Shown: positions 30,722 to 42,005, numbered from the stretch's first letter. The stretch: DNA of 64,000 nucleotides from Nematopogon swammerdamellus (GCA_946902875.1 OX336340.1:603501-667500); one strand, 5' to 3'. A program made the numbers and translations. The notes: generated from the letters alone by a model not told the origin.

Positions 30722-31304
30722 TTTTAATTTTATTATGTCTTGTTGGGTTAGAATTAATTCACGAGACGATTGAACGAATGTCAGAGTAACCGACGACTGA
30801 GTTGTGCGTTCAAGAATGTTATTTGAACAAGTGTTATTGCGTTAATATTTAAATCGTATGTCAATTGACACAGTATAATGTATTCGGATTTCCTTGAATT
30901 GCCCTCGCCCGAAGCCGCTATTTGCTGTAGAAGGAATTCAATAGGAACAAGACATAGTATCAATGTTAGTTTGCTTAAATACTTATTTGTTAATTTTGAA
31001 GGCGTAGTTAGTTAGATGTATTTTTATTTATTTTATTTCGAAAACTTACAGCTTTAACAAGATATAAATTTCCAGACATGCCAACAGAGAAGACCGCATG
31101 GTACTCTCATCGTCGTGGGTTCCTCTGCTGGCGAAGCACGGCTCGGGTGGTAACCAGCATCAAGCTCTGGCAGCTATAGACACAGTGAGCTACGTGTGCA
31201 CGACCTGTTCCAGCAAGAGATGTCGAACCTCGGGTATTCGTCTGTTAATTTGTCATCTGCTCCTTCAAATAATTTTTGAAATGAAATGAAATGAATCCAT
31301 ACTG
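30722..31304. other. Region upstream of the esterase gene
   Basis: Expected to hold the promoter. 31080-31260 has a short open stretch with Cys pairs on the plus strand that may be a degraded LINE piece. No clear TATA box. Confidence 0.35.
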
Positions 31305-31460
31305 AAGCCTATTACTAACCCTACGTCTTCTGTCTGTCAGTCTCTCTGTATGTCCGTCCGTCCTTACGTTCGATGGCTGTATTTTTGGAACCGTAATAGC
31401 TAGCCGGTAGAAATTTTCACGGACTATTGTGTTATTTTAGCGGATATAATAACACATATT
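31305..31460 (-). repeat. GTTCCGTA-family fragment
   Basis: Matches the family middle and (GACA)n segment (reverse of 'cggctacctattacgg'); diverged. Directly followed by a second, longer member. Confidence 0.65.
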
Positions 31461-31514
31461 AAAACATTGTAAAATGACAAACTAAGCCTGTACGAAACGG
31501 GTTTATGGCCGTTT

Positions 31515-31893
31515 TTAGGTTTCCGCATCCCGTACGGAAGCCTATTACTAAGCCACCGCCGTCTGTCTGTCCGTCCGTCCGTCCGTCCGTCTGTCCGAGG
31601 GCTGTATCTCTTGAACCGTAATAGGTAGCCCGTAATAGGTGAGCCCGTACTATGGCGGATATAACAACAAATAATAAAAAAAAGGAAAATGTTAAAAATT
31701 GGTATGGAGCCAAGGGGAGCCCCCCTTGGCTCCATACAACAAACGTGCGAAAAATCGATTGGTCACGCTACTGAATAATAGATGGCGCCACAGGCTTTTA
31801 TACATTGCATTGCTGAAAGACAAAAGATAGGCGGATATTATTGATAGCGGAGAGATACGGAAACCTCCGTGTGCGAGTAAAACTCGCACTTAA
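31515..31893 (-). repeat. GTTCCGTA-family repeat, near full length
   Basis: Minus strand, ending at 31893 with the head AAGTGCGAGTTTTACTCGC. It contains a short perfect inverted repeat at 31711-31737 (TGGAGCCAAGGGGAG and complement). Of the same subfamily as 34100-34290. Confidence 0.72.
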
Positions 31894-32640
31894 AATATTG
31901 TTTATGTCTGCCTGACAGGTGCCCATATATTCACGTCCCTCTTGAAGGACGCGAAATTCACATTATGTTTATCTGTTTGTGTGACTGTGTGAATTGTACC
32001 AAAATTATTTTTCCCTTACACGATTACTTTTGCCTTACAGTCTAAGTTTACTTCATCAAAGTGAATACTTGAAACTAAGAAAGGATGGATATTTTCTGAG
32101 GTATTTTCAGAGCAAAATACACCCCGCCTACAGTAAATTGTCACTCATTTTCAATGACTAACACTGTATAAGCTGTATGGAGGGTCGTGTCATGTGACAT
32201 TAGAAGGTTTGTATTGGAGCGTCGGGAGAGGTATGCGCCAGGCAGACCGTGAAATGATCTGGAACAGACTGTAAGTAACCTGAGCGCAGCGATGATGCAT
32301 CTTCCAACTTCACTAAACCCGAACACACACTCACCGGAATTTCCGGCCGGAATTCCCTGACCGAAGCTGCATAGTACGGTTCGCTATGCGCAGTGCCGAT
32401 TCACGTCCCATACAATTTACCGCCGACAGGAAAATAAGGCCCGATTCCGGCAATTGTGCCTTTGGGCTAACGCAAGATAGCTTCCTTGCCTACTTATTCC
32501 TTTTACTTTCAGTTCTATCCCTCATTCATAAACTGTAGGCAGAATATTTTCCATTGCAAAGTGATACCAGCGATCTAGTCTTTCAAAAATTATTTCAGAG
32601 CTTGCGTATATATTTACCTTACTATTACTAGAACATCAAG
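31894..32640. other. Unassigned intergenic sequence
   Basis: 31917-31960 resembles part of the repeat at 61110-61155 (GCCTGACAGGTGCCCAT). The rest is unrecognised. Confidence 0.4.
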
Positions 32641-32880
32641 AATGTATAGAAAATCTCTCAGATTACTGTTTCCCAGTGCGGTAGGCAGAGACAACGGATC
32701 TACGCGTGCCACGATCCTGACACCTCTGCCGCCTCTTCCACTCTCATAGTAATCTTCCTACATGCTCTTCGGTTACGGGTACTTGCGCACTTGACCCTTT
32801 TTGAGCACATGCCCGATCTGGTCCAGGTACGTGCGTCTAGGACGATCTTCCCGACTCTTCCGCTCACATCTCATCTCATC
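32640..32880 (-). pseudogene. Possible LINE ORF C-terminal remnant
   Basis: On the minus strand RRTYLDQIGHVLKKGQVR can be read, resembling the end of some LINE ORFs, followed by stops. Ends in a (CATCT)n run. Weak. Confidence 0.35.
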
Positions 32881-33699
32881 TCATCTCACTAATATCATAA
32901 ATGTCTTTATAGGTCGTGTCATGAATTTTAATCGTAATCATGAATTTTAACTAATATTAAGCATTTCATAAAACACGCCATAGATGGCGTGAGTGGCATT
33001 GACCATGACATGGCAATACGGAACCCTCGGTGCGCGAGTTCGACTCGCACTTGGCCGTTTTTTTTTTTTAACATTTAAACCTTATACGTATAATACAAAA
33101 CTAATGGTATAGGGTCCTTATGTGAAAGGGTCTTCTTCAAGTACATATTTTTTTATGGTAGGCTATCTTTTCGCATGTCGTATAAATTTTAGATTAAAAA
33201 AAAACCTATTTTCGCGAATATCGAACGGCAAATCCTTAAGCCACTTAAGCCACTTTAAGCACTCATTCAATAAGATGAAACTAGCAGGCTTTATCTGCAA
33301 CGACCACGCTCACTGCCAATCCATTACCTAAACAAGATAGTCGCCCGTATCAGGCCTCACGCACTCTATGTACTTGCGCGCGCTAACTACCTACCGCCCG
33401 ACGGGCCGCCGGCGGCGGTCTATTTCAGTGGTATTCGTCAGCCACGCGAAGTATACATAGACGCAGGCCCACGCAACTGCGCGCAGCTGCAAAGCAATAA
33501 GCACTTTACACTCGATCGTTAAGGTACATTTTCGCACGCAGCGATTGGCGACGTGAACCAGTAGGCTATTAAAGCCCGAAGGTAGGAACATTTTCTATGG
33601 AGTGATTTATCTGTTACGAAGTAACTATTAAGTAATCTGTGCCCGTATCGTCGTCGTAAGAAAATTTAGACCTGAATTTAAATAAACTTAATTAAATAC

Positions 33700-34022
33700 T
33701 TACACACATACAACACGCTGTATTCCGAAAATCGGGGAAAACAGAGTAATCGGTGTTGTGCTGCAAGCACTCTTGTAAATTACAGCACAACACCTGCCAC
33801 CACGTTTAGCAATGTATTAGAACAAGATAACTATCAATCAGCAAGACGTAAGGCACGAAGACCCACATGACTCAGTGGAATGACCGTGCAAAGGTGAGAG
33901 GTGGCTAGAGTGTCGCCCTTTAGCATGGCACCTTGTCCTTATCCCTTAGTCGCCTTTTATGACATGCACGAGGAGAGATGCAGTGGGGCTATTATTTTCA
34001 AGTAACGGCCCCACACAGTATG
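33700..34022 (-). mobile_element. Family C element, full length (left arm)
   Basis: Head GGGGCCGTTACTTGAAAATA, AAAGGCGACTAAGGGATAAG and the family C body, on the minus strand. Mirror copy at 40414-40736. Confidence 0.85.
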
Positions 34023-34099
34023 TTGTATTGTAAGTAATGTTATTTTGGATGATTTTATTCGGTACTGGTAAATCAAGACAAGAACTTTTATTAAAAAAT

Positions 34100-34290
34100 C
34101 AGTCAAGCGCGTGTTTTACTCACGCACGGAGGGTTCCGTAGATCCGCTATACCATACCTGTCAAAAACCATATCCGTCTATCTTTTGTCTGCCTGCAATA
34201 CAAACTACCTGTGGCGCCATCCATTATTTAGTTGCGTGAATATGTACTACTTAGCACGATTCTTGTATGGGGACCCCGTTATTTGTATTA
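34100..34290 (-). repeat. GTTCCGTA-family subfamily copy (left arm)
   Basis: Reverse complement of the head 'cgcgcttgactg' type with GCGTGAGTAAAACACGCG and CTACGGAACCCTCCG. The same subfamily as 31515-31893. Mirror copy at 40146-40336. Confidence 0.65.
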
Positions 34291-34456
34291 TGCAATTGAA
34301 CAATATATTAAATTCACCCGGTGGTGTGGGCTGACGAGGTTGGATTAACACGTAAGTAATTTCTAACCAACAACTTTAGAGGTAGGGACGTCGGACCTTC
34401 CCCGCACCAGCGTAACAGGATATTAGTAAAAACGTACCAATAACATTCGTTACCAC

Positions 34457-34578
34457 CCAATCAGAGCGCGATACCACCCGATACCACCCAATCAGAGCGC
34501 GTGCCGTCCCCTCCGCTACCCGCGGAGCTCGGCGACGCTGGTTCTCATATAAGCAATGGACAGTCCGAAGTCCAAACT
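34457..34578 (+). promoter_or_regulatory. Promoter-like segment: two CCAATCA boxes and TATAAG
   Basis: CCAATCA at 34457-34463 and 34488-34494, each in the repeated context CCACCCAATCAGAGCGCG; TATAAG at 34548-34553. The order and spacing (CCAAT about 55 bp before TATA) fit a Pol II core promoter. Duplicated in inverted orientation, TATA at 39883-39888. No downstream gene recognised; an LTR-type promoter is another possibility. Confidence 0.4.
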
Positions 34579-34916
34579 CTTCTAACGTTCTTGTTTCTAC
34601 CGACTGATAGTATTTTTATTTAGTAGCTCTTCTAGTATTAACCTTTGTGTGATGTACCTACCTTTTATTGTATTCATGTCATTAAATTGTCAGCGACTGC
34701 AGGTTACGCAATCAGCGAGTGCAGAATGATGGAGTGCAGCTCGCGATGCGCAGAGGCGTCAGGCGGCTCAGGTGACGACAGCGACTCCTTTCTTCGGAAT
34801 CCTTGAACCGTTCACTACTTTACTATCTATTCACCAGTCAATTTAAGTTTCCTACGTCCTTAGTATATGCAGTTAGAAACTGTTGTATATGCTTAGCAAG
34901 TTCATATATTATATAA

Positions 34917-36038
34917 CAGACATCGGAATCCGCGGGGCACGAATACGACCTTGTTAGGGATTGACTACGGCGATCAATAAACAATCGACACTGTTATCGA
35001 TACTCATATTTATTTGTTTATTGTATTTTATTCATTTCATATTTCAGACCTGAATACTTATATACCTACAGTACTTATATAAACATGTATACTTTATGTT
35101 AAGGATTAAGTAAATATAATACATATTTATATAAGGTCTTTCAAAATTAGTTCATAGTACGCTAAGGGGGGGTTCTGTATCATATAGGGAGTAATAAAAA
35201 TTTTATTTTAATATAAAAATGTTTGGACCTTGGGCTTTTTTTAAGTAAAAAATTTTTTTATGTAGGTATTTAAATAAAAAAATAGGTGGTTGATTTTTAT
35301 AACCTAATCGATTCAGTTTCATAACAGTAACAAAAAAGTCTTCATGACCATTATGGTGTAACACGTGTAAGTTGGTAAAAAAAATTAAATTCTTTCTATT
35401 CCATACTAATAAAACTAAAATTGTGATTTTTCACAATTTCTGAAAGAAAGAGATATACGTGTTGGAAGACTTTTTTGTTCCTGGCATGAAACCGAAACGA
35501 TTAAGAATTTTTTTTTTTACATTTAAAATAAAAAAAAAAAAAAAATTGTAAAAAAAAAATTCTTTGTTCTTCAAAAGTGATCTATTTCCGATACAGAACC
35601 CCCCCTTAGCGTACTATGAACTAATTTCATAAGACTAATTTTTTTGGACCTTGGCCTTTTTTTTATGTAAAATATTTTTTATGTGTTTAAATAAAAAAAT
35701 AGGTGGTTGATTTTTATAGCCTAATCGATTCAGTTTCACAACAGTAACAAAAAAGTCTTCAATATCATTATGATGTAACACGTGTAAGTTGGTAAAAAAA
35801 ATCAAATTCCATACTAATAAAACTAATATTGTGGTTTGAACAGATTTGTATTGTACCTACAAAGTAAATACAACATTTGTTTATTATATTTTATTTTCTA
35901 TAGAAATACTCTTAGTTTTAATAATCGACATTATTCCATATTATTCTAAAATAACGATCGATTTTCGATATTTGTGGATACATTGTCCCATCACTAAACA
36001 ACCTTGAATCATTCGTGCCCCGCGGATTCCGATGTATG
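34917..36038. mobile_element. 1.1-kb terminal-inverted-repeat element
   Basis: Ends CAGACATCGGAATCCGCGGG and, inverted, CATACATCGGAATCCGCGGG. Absent from the mirror arm, where the uninterrupted target (ATATTATATTATATACC) is seen near 39515. A 2-bp AT duplication is the best fit at the junction. No transposase frame, so a non-autonomous DNA transposon. Confidence 0.85.
35144..35627. repeat. Palindromic element nested in the TIR element
   Basis: AAATTAGTTCATAGTACGCT plus AAGGGGGGTTCTG at the left end is inverted at 35589-35627. An internal segment is duplicated directly: 35219-35420 matches 35647-35820 (GATTTTTATAACCTAATCGA). Confidence 0.8.
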
Positions 36039-36094
36039 ATTATATACCATATACTTACTAGGTCCATCCAGTCAGTGTACAGTTCCCGGCAGGA

Positions 36095-36447
36095 TTTTTT
36101 TTTATGGAAACTGACACGGTTGGCTACATCACCTACAACATCCGTGATGTCAGCCCATAATACCGGGTGAACTAGATGCCATGTCAGCGCTTCCCTTCAT
36201 TTCATTTCGGCTACACTGAACTGGACGGAAAACACGAACTATTTACATAGCCGTTTCGACCGAGACGTTTCATTCAGTGCGATGGTATCAACCCGGGCGG
36301 GATAAACGCTACCACATAGTAAGGTAAGAAGGGAAGAGACCTACAGTTTTACGTGGAATCCGAACCACGGTCAGCATCTAACGGTCAAGCGGTCACCCAT
36401 CCAAGTGCTGACCGCGCCCAGGTGTGCTTAACAACAGTCTACCGACC
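36095..36447 (-). mobile_element. tRNA/5S-headed SINE, truncated by the duplication breakpoint
   Basis: Minus-strand copy of 39115-39466. It stops after the 5S-like part (GTCTACCGACC) and lacks the A-box side, which is present in the mirror copy. Confidence 0.9.
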
Positions 36448-36464
36448 TAGTAAGTGTCATAATA

Positions 36465-36785
36465 GTCTTCCTGAACGCAGCCCGGCCTTCGGCCTCGCCC
36501 TCTGTTACTTACTTTCTTTGAAACGGTTATCGTCTTCCTGAACGCAGCTCGGCCTTCGGCCTCGCCCTCAGTTACTTACTTTCTTCAAGAAGGTTTATAG
36601 TCTTCCTGTACGCAGCTCGGCCTTCGGCCTCGCCCTCAATTACTTACTTTCTTTGAGTAGGTTTATCGTCTTCCTGAACGCAGCTCGGCCTTCGGCCTCG
36701 CCCTTAGTTACTTACTTTAGTTGAGAAGGTTTATCGTTTACCTTAACGCAGATCGGCCTTAGTTACTTACTTTCTTCCTTTGAAA
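36465..36785. repeat. 68-bp tandem repeat, about 4.7 units
   Basis: Units start at 36465, 36532, 36600, 36668 and about 36736. Each contains GTCTTCCTGAACGCAG, CGGCCTTCGGCCTCGCCCT (an internal palindrome CGGCCTTCGGCCT) and GTTACTTACTTTCTT. The array runs directly into a GCTAG|T-type terminus and resembles the inner part of that family, so it is probably an internal expansion of it. Confidence 0.9.
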
Positions 36786-36826
36786 TACGAATTTCACACG
36801 AGCGAAGCCGCGGGCAAAAGCTAGTT
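36780..36826 (+). mobile_element. 3' end of GCTAG|T element (second family)
   Basis: AATACGAATTTCACACGAGC, GCCGCGGGCAAAAGCTAG then T. See 50255-50531 for a longer copy. Confidence 0.7.
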
Positions 36827-36874
36827 CATTCCATAAATGTCTTTCGTTAAATTCTATCAACCATTCTTCTATAA

Positions 36875-36946
36875 CCGACCGAAGCATTATTTTCTCAATC
36901 CTTGTCACTATATCTTCTTTCAGACCACAACTCTCGCACTATGTAT
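36875..36946 (-). mobile_element. LINE fragment matching 61855
   Basis: 'cattattttctcaatccttg' and 'cttctttcagacca' match 61850-61915. Non-coding remnant of the same LINE. Confidence 0.6.
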
Positions 36947-37074
36947 TAGGATGTATTAACATGTATTAAGTATTCAAACAATTATTTCATTTTAAATTCT
37001 CGCGCTCAAGTATTTTGCTATTGCCTACTGACATTTCATTATAATTATTCATCTACTCTAATAAAGGTTACATA

Positions 37075-37185
37075 GGTGAAATCTCTGTAAGGGGTAAGTG
37101 CACCTCATCTAAATTTCATAATTCCCTTGTTTCTGTAAATGTTTTTTGGAGCAATATAATATTTTCTATCTATCAATCTAGGCAT
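37075..37185 (+). mobile_element. LINE 3' end fragment
   Basis: Same tail type as 525-650: 'ggagcaatataatattttctatctatc'. Confidence 0.5.
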
Positions 37186-37514
37186 ATAAAATGTTCAATA
37201 AAAATAGTGCAACAGATTTTTCAATCGAGATTTACCACGTCGTCTGTACAAAACGTAGGTATGTACGTGTACATACTCACATTGTAGAACTAATTCACTC
37301 GCGCCACTCAACTTGCCTTGGCATTGGATGCCGCGTATAAACGCACTTGTGTAAATAGCTCATGTTGGATGAGTGGTCAGGTCGAAGGAAACTGTAAACA
37401 CTGCGCACTTGCACGTACAATCTGTACTCGACTCTGTCTGGTGATCGCTTCATTCTCACCAATTCAATTGGATGTATACTCACAGCGTAGAAAGAGAGAT
37501 TTACCTATGCGTAC
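37186..37514. other. Unassigned sequence within the duplication spacer
   Basis: Nothing recognised. Confidence 0.35.
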
Positions 37515-38352
37515 GTACACTCATTACTATCGAATGGAGTAATCCTGTGGGGTAACTCAACCGATGCTGAAATATTGCTAATACTGCAAAAACGAGCGAT
37601 AAGGGTATTGGCCAGTGTATCACGAACAACATCTTGTAGAGACTTTTTCAAATCCTTTGGTATATTAACTGTGTGCTCTCTATATATATATGAAGTAGTA
37701 TATATATATGTACGCAAAAACATGAATTCTTTTGAGTCAAATGTCGCAAGTTATAATTATAACACACGTAACTCAGAGCGTTTAAAATCTGTTGCGCATA
37801 AATCGGCGATGGCTGAAAAAGACCCTGACGTGATTGGACCCAAATTGTACGAAAATGTTCCTGATACAATAAAATCAATATATAGTGACAATGTGTTCCA
37901 GAGTCAGCTGAAAATATTTCTCTTAGACAATCCATTTTATAAGTTAAGTGAATTTTTGTCTTACTGTAAATAAAAATTCTTCTGACTTTGATAATTCAAA
38001 TTGTTTGTATGCATAAACACAAATTTTATTAATAACTTGACTGAACCCTATGTTCTTTGTTTTGTATTTTATTATCTTTTTTAATGGGTATATTTTTGAC
38101 TTATTATTTTTAATTTTTTGCTTAGATATAGTATGTTATATTCAACATAATTAAAACTTAGTATGTAAGTTATATTTAAAAAAAGCTCTGTAAGGTTTCT
38201 TACCCGGTTCTTCCTTATAGATTGCACTACTGAACGGGAAATCATAAAAAATGATGACGAACCATACTGAATATGCATATGTCTCAATGAAATATTGTTA
38301 TTGTTGTGTGTTCTTTATGGCGAAATAAATATCTGAATCTGAATCTGAATCT
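37515..38352 (+). mobile_element. 5'-truncated Jockey/CR1-like LINE, (TCTGAA)n tail
   Basis: The frame reads LLSNGVILWGNSTDAEILL and ILQKRAIRVLASVSRTTSCR, C-terminal reverse-transcriptase motifs, to a stop at 37973. A 3' UTR and the tail (ATCTGA)n at 38327-38350 follow. The ORF part is intact, so relatively recent. It lies in the spacer of the inverted duplication. Confidence 0.83.
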
Positions 38353-38659
38353 TTATATATATGTAATCATTTGTCTTCCAGCCTGCCTATACTCTCTTTG
38401 TCTCACTAGACGTATTGAGAAGCCCGTTGTAGCGAGTGAGACGGATCATGAAAAATTGCAATAAACAATAAAAACTCTATGGACAGTGAGTATGGGGAGA
38501 TTTGGCAACAGTGCTGTCTAGGTCTAGGGAGTACAGTGACCTACTCCAGTGCCCTTTTTCTTTTGATGCCATTCAAATTGATGTGTTTGGAATTTAACTA
38601 CATGTAGTTCAATTCTACTAGTTAAGCAAGCATGCAAGTTAGTCATTTTTTTTAATTAA

Positions 38660-38830
38660 TAAAGGCGGACGTTAACCGTCCACCAAATCTGGATGAAGCG
38701 ATATTCACCAAAAAGTACTATAAAATGACCGAATCTGGGAAAAAGTGTCAGAGCTTTTCGTCTTCAAATATGGACCCCCTTTTGAACCCTGAAGTTACGA
38801 AACCCTATCCTGAAACATCCCTGTATAATA
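38660..38830 (+). repeat. Interspersed repeat shared with 60605-60765
   Basis: 'gtccaccaaatctggatgaa', 'aaaagtactataaaatgacc' and 'gttacgaaaccctatcctga' recur inverted at 60605-60765. Unknown family; the end near 'aaccctatcctgaaac' corresponds to the 'gtgtttcagggtaggg' boundary of the other copy. Confidence 0.75.
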
Positions 38831-38924
38831 AATCATATTTCCCTGTTAATTATTTGAAATTCAGCATCACGTCTCGATACGGATGTCTCATCGAAGCCGC
38901 TTCGATTCCACCCACACCGGAAGG

Positions 38925-39090
38925 TACTGTACAGCTCCCGGCCGCAAATAATGCGTGTCGAGCTTTAGAAAGAGACAATCCTGTTGCAGAGCGTCGTCCC
39001 TGTAGCACGAACTCGCCAGTCTCTGTGTGATCATAAGGGACGACTCTCTACAACTCGATTGTCTCTTTCTAAAGCTCGACACGCATTTTG
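38925..39090. mobile_element. Palindromic MITE-like element (GCGTGTCGAGCTTT family)
   Basis: AATGCGTGTCGAGCTTTAGA at 38950 is inverted at 39067-39087, giving a palindrome around about 39020. A second copy is at 57330-57635. The SINE at 39085 is inserted at its right side; the distal end TGCCGGGAACTGTACA reappears after the SINE at 39471. Confidence 0.75.
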
Positions 39091-39466
39091 TCAGCCTCTG
39101 TAGATTAGTGGTGCGGTCGGTAGACTGTTGTTAAGCACACCTGGGCGCGGTCAGCACTTGGATGGGTGACCGCTTGACCGTTAGATGCTGACCGTGGTTC
39201 GGATTCCACGTAAAACTGTAGGTCTCTTCCCTTCTTACCTTACTATGTGGTAGCGTTTATCCCGCCCGGGTTGATACCATCGCACTGAATGAAACGTCTC
39301 GGTCGAAACGGCTATGTAAATAGTTCGTGTTTTCCGTCCAGTTCAGTGTAGCCGAAATGAAATGAAGGGAAGCGCTGACATGGCATCTAGTTCACCCGGT
39401 ATTATGGGCTGACATCACGGATGTTGTAGGTGATGTAGCCAACCGTGTCAGTTTCCATAAAAAAAA
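39085..39466 (+). mobile_element. tRNA/5S-headed SINE, full length
   Basis: Starts GTCAGCCTCTGTAGATTAG, 5S-like core at 39130-39173 (CACTTGGATGGGTGACCGC), B-box-like GGTTCGGATTCC with stem CGTGG/CCACG, then the shared body and poly-A. Compared with 18274-18712 the stem shows an A-T to T-A exchange that preserves pairing. Confidence 0.92.
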
Positions 39467-41501
39467 ATCCTGCCGGGAACTGTACACTGACTGGATGGAC
39501 CTAGTAAGTATATGGTATATAATATAATATATGAACTTGCTAAGCATATACAACAGTTTCTAACTGCATATACTAAGGACGTAGGAAACTTAAATTGACT
39601 GGTGAATAGATAGTAAAGTAGTGAACGGTTCAAGGATTCCGAAGAAAGGAGTCGCTGTCGTCACCTGAGCCGCCTGACGCCTCTGCGCATCGCGAGCTGC
39701 ACTCCATCATTCTGCACTCGCTGATTGCGTAACCTGCAGTCGCTGACAATTTAATGACATGAATACAATAAAAGGTAGGTACATCACACAAAGGTTAATA
39801 CTAGAAGAGCTACTAAATAAAAATACTATCAGTCGGTAGAAACAAGAACGTTAGAAGAGTTTGGACTTCGGACTGTCCATTGCTTATATGAGAACCAGCG
39901 TCGCCGAGCTCCGCGGGTAGCGGAGGGGACGGCACGCGCTCTGATTGGGTGGTATCGGGTGGTATCGCGCTCTGATTGGGTGGTAACGAATGTTATTGGT
40001 ACGTTTTTACTAATATCCTGTTACGCTGGTGCGGGGAAGGTCCGACGTCCCTACCTCTAAAGTTGTTGGTTAGAAATTACTTACGTGTTAATCCAACCTC
40101 GTCAGCCCACACCACCGGGTGAATTTAATATATTGTTCAATTGCATAATACAAATAACGGGGTCCCCATACAAGAATCGTGCTAAGTAGTACATATTCAC
40201 GCAACTAAATAATGGATGGCGCCACAGGTAGTTTGTATTGCAGGCAGACAAAAGATAGACGGATATGGTTTTTGACAGGTATGGTATAGCGGATCTACGG
40301 AACCCTCCGTGCGTGAGTAAAACACGCGCTTGACTGATTTTTTAATAAAAGTTCTTGTCTTGATTTACCAGTACCGAATAAAATCATCCAAAATAACATT
40401 ACTTACAATACAACATACTGTGTGGGGCCGTTACTTGAAAATAATAGCCCCACTGCATCTCTCCTCGTGCATGTCATAAAAGGCGACTAAGGGATAAGGA
40501 CAAGGTGCCATGCTAAAGGGCGACACTCTAGCCACCTCTCACCTTTGCACGGTCATTCCACTGAGTCATGTGGGTCTTCGTGCCTTACGTCTTGCTGATT
40601 GATAGTTATCTTGTTCTAATACATTGCTAAACGTGGTGGCAGGTGTTGTGCTGTAATTTACAAGAGTGCTTGCAGCACAACACCGATTACTCTGTTTTCC
40701 CCGATTTTCGGAATACAGCGTGTTGTATGTGTGTAAGTATTTAATTAAGTTTATTTAAATTCAGGTCTAAATTTTCTTACGACGACGATACGGGCACAGA
40801 TTACTTAATAGTTACTTCGTAACAGATAAATCACTCCATAGAAAATGTTCCTACCTTCGGGCTTTAATAGCCTACTGGTTCACGTCGCCAATCGCTGCGT
40901 GCGAAAATGTACCTTAACGATCGAGTGTAAAGTGCTTATTGCTTTGCAGCTGCGCGCAGTTGCGTGGGCCTGCGTCTATGTATACTTCGCGTGGCTGACG
41001 AATACCACTGAAATAGACCGCCGCCGGCGGCCCGTCGGGCGGTAGGTAGTTAGCGCGCGCAAGTACATAGAGTGCGTGAGGCCTGATACGGGCGACTATC
41101 TTGTTTAGGTAATGGATTGGCAGTGAGCGTGGTCGTTGCAGATAAAGCCTGCTAGTTTCATCTTATTGAATGAGTGCTTAAAGTGGCTTAAGTGGCTTAA
41201 GGATTTGCCGTTCGATATTCGCGAAAATAGGTTTTTTTTTAATCTAAAATTTATACGACATGCGAAAAGATAGCCTACCATAAAAAAATATGTACTTGAA
41301 GAAGACCCTTTCACATAAGGACCCTATACCATTAGTTTTGTATTATACGTATAAGGTTTAAATGTTAAAAAAAAAACGGCCAAGTGCGAGTCGAACTCGC
41401 GCACCGAGGGTTCCGTATTGCCATGTCATGGTCAATGCCACTCACGCCATCTATGGCGTGTTTTATGAAATGCTTAATATTAGTTAAAATTCATGATTAG
41501 T
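39115..41501. repeat. Right arm of large inverted duplication (probable source copy)
   Basis: Mirror of 32935-36447 without the 1.1-kb element. Its terminal repeats extend beyond the breakpoints on both sides: the SINE starts at 39085 and the GTTCCGTA repeat runs to 41769. It is therefore likely the original from which the left arm was copied. Confidence 0.93.
40414..40736 (+). mobile_element. Family C element, full length (right arm)
   Basis: Mirror of 33700-34022: GTGTGGGGCCGTTACTTGAA head, family C body, end GTTGTATGTGTGTAAG. Confidence 0.85.
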
Positions 41502-41769
41502 TAAAATAATTCATACTCTTTTCGGTAGATGGCGCGCATACACTTTTTAGTTTCTTATCTATATGGGGACCTCCGTGATTTTTTTATTTTTTCTTATTTT
41601 TATTATTTGTTATATCTGCCACCATAGCACATGTTCTGTGAAAATTTCAACGGGCTACTTATTACGGTTCAAGAGATACAGTCCTCGGACAGACGGACAG
41701 ACAGACAGACATACAGACGGCGTAGGCTTAGTAATAGGTTCCCTTACGACGGATACGGAACCCTAAAAA
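41372..41769 (+). repeat. GTTCCGTA-family repeat, full length
   Basis: CGGCCAAGTGCGAGTCGAAC to GATACGGAACCCTAAAAAG. It spans the outer breakpoint of the inverted duplication (about 41501), proving the repeat predates the rearrangement. Confidence 0.87.
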
Positions 41770-41857
41770 GAGCTAAACGAATTGGTGAAGGTGTCGAGAT
41801 TTTTGTAACACTTTTTAATCACCGAGAAAATAAGTCAGTATAAGACGCATACACGCT

Positions 41858-42005
41858 ATGCGTCCACTGCTGGACATACGCGTCTCCAATTTACCTCCAG
41901 TCCTTCCGGCCTTCAGCGGTACGGAACCATTGCGGAACCATTCCGTCAACGCCGACGTACCTGATGTCGTCGTCCCACCTGGCGGGTGGTCTTACGTACG
42001 CTGCC
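41858..42005 (-). pseudogene. RTE-type LINE 3' remnant
   Basis: Reverse of the RTE end: GCGTCCACTGCTGGACATAC, CTCCAGTCCTTCCGGCCTTC and the GGTGGGACGAC-type segment. Heavily degraded, ORF broken. Confidence 0.75.

Larger units (their letters stand above)
32935..36447. repeat. Left arm of large inverted duplication
   Basis: Reverse complement of 39115-41501. Paired positions sum to 74436 outside, and to 75562 inside, the 1.1-kb insertion at 34917-36038. Sample coding translations (for example 33122-33331 against 41314-41105) are identical, so the arms are near-identical. Both ends of this arm cut through repeats that are complete in the other arm. Confidence 0.95.

Noticed and set aside
33122..33331. 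69-codon frame identical in both arms (also 41105-41314)
   Set aside because: Identity reflects the recent DNA duplication, not protein conservation; no domain is recognised.
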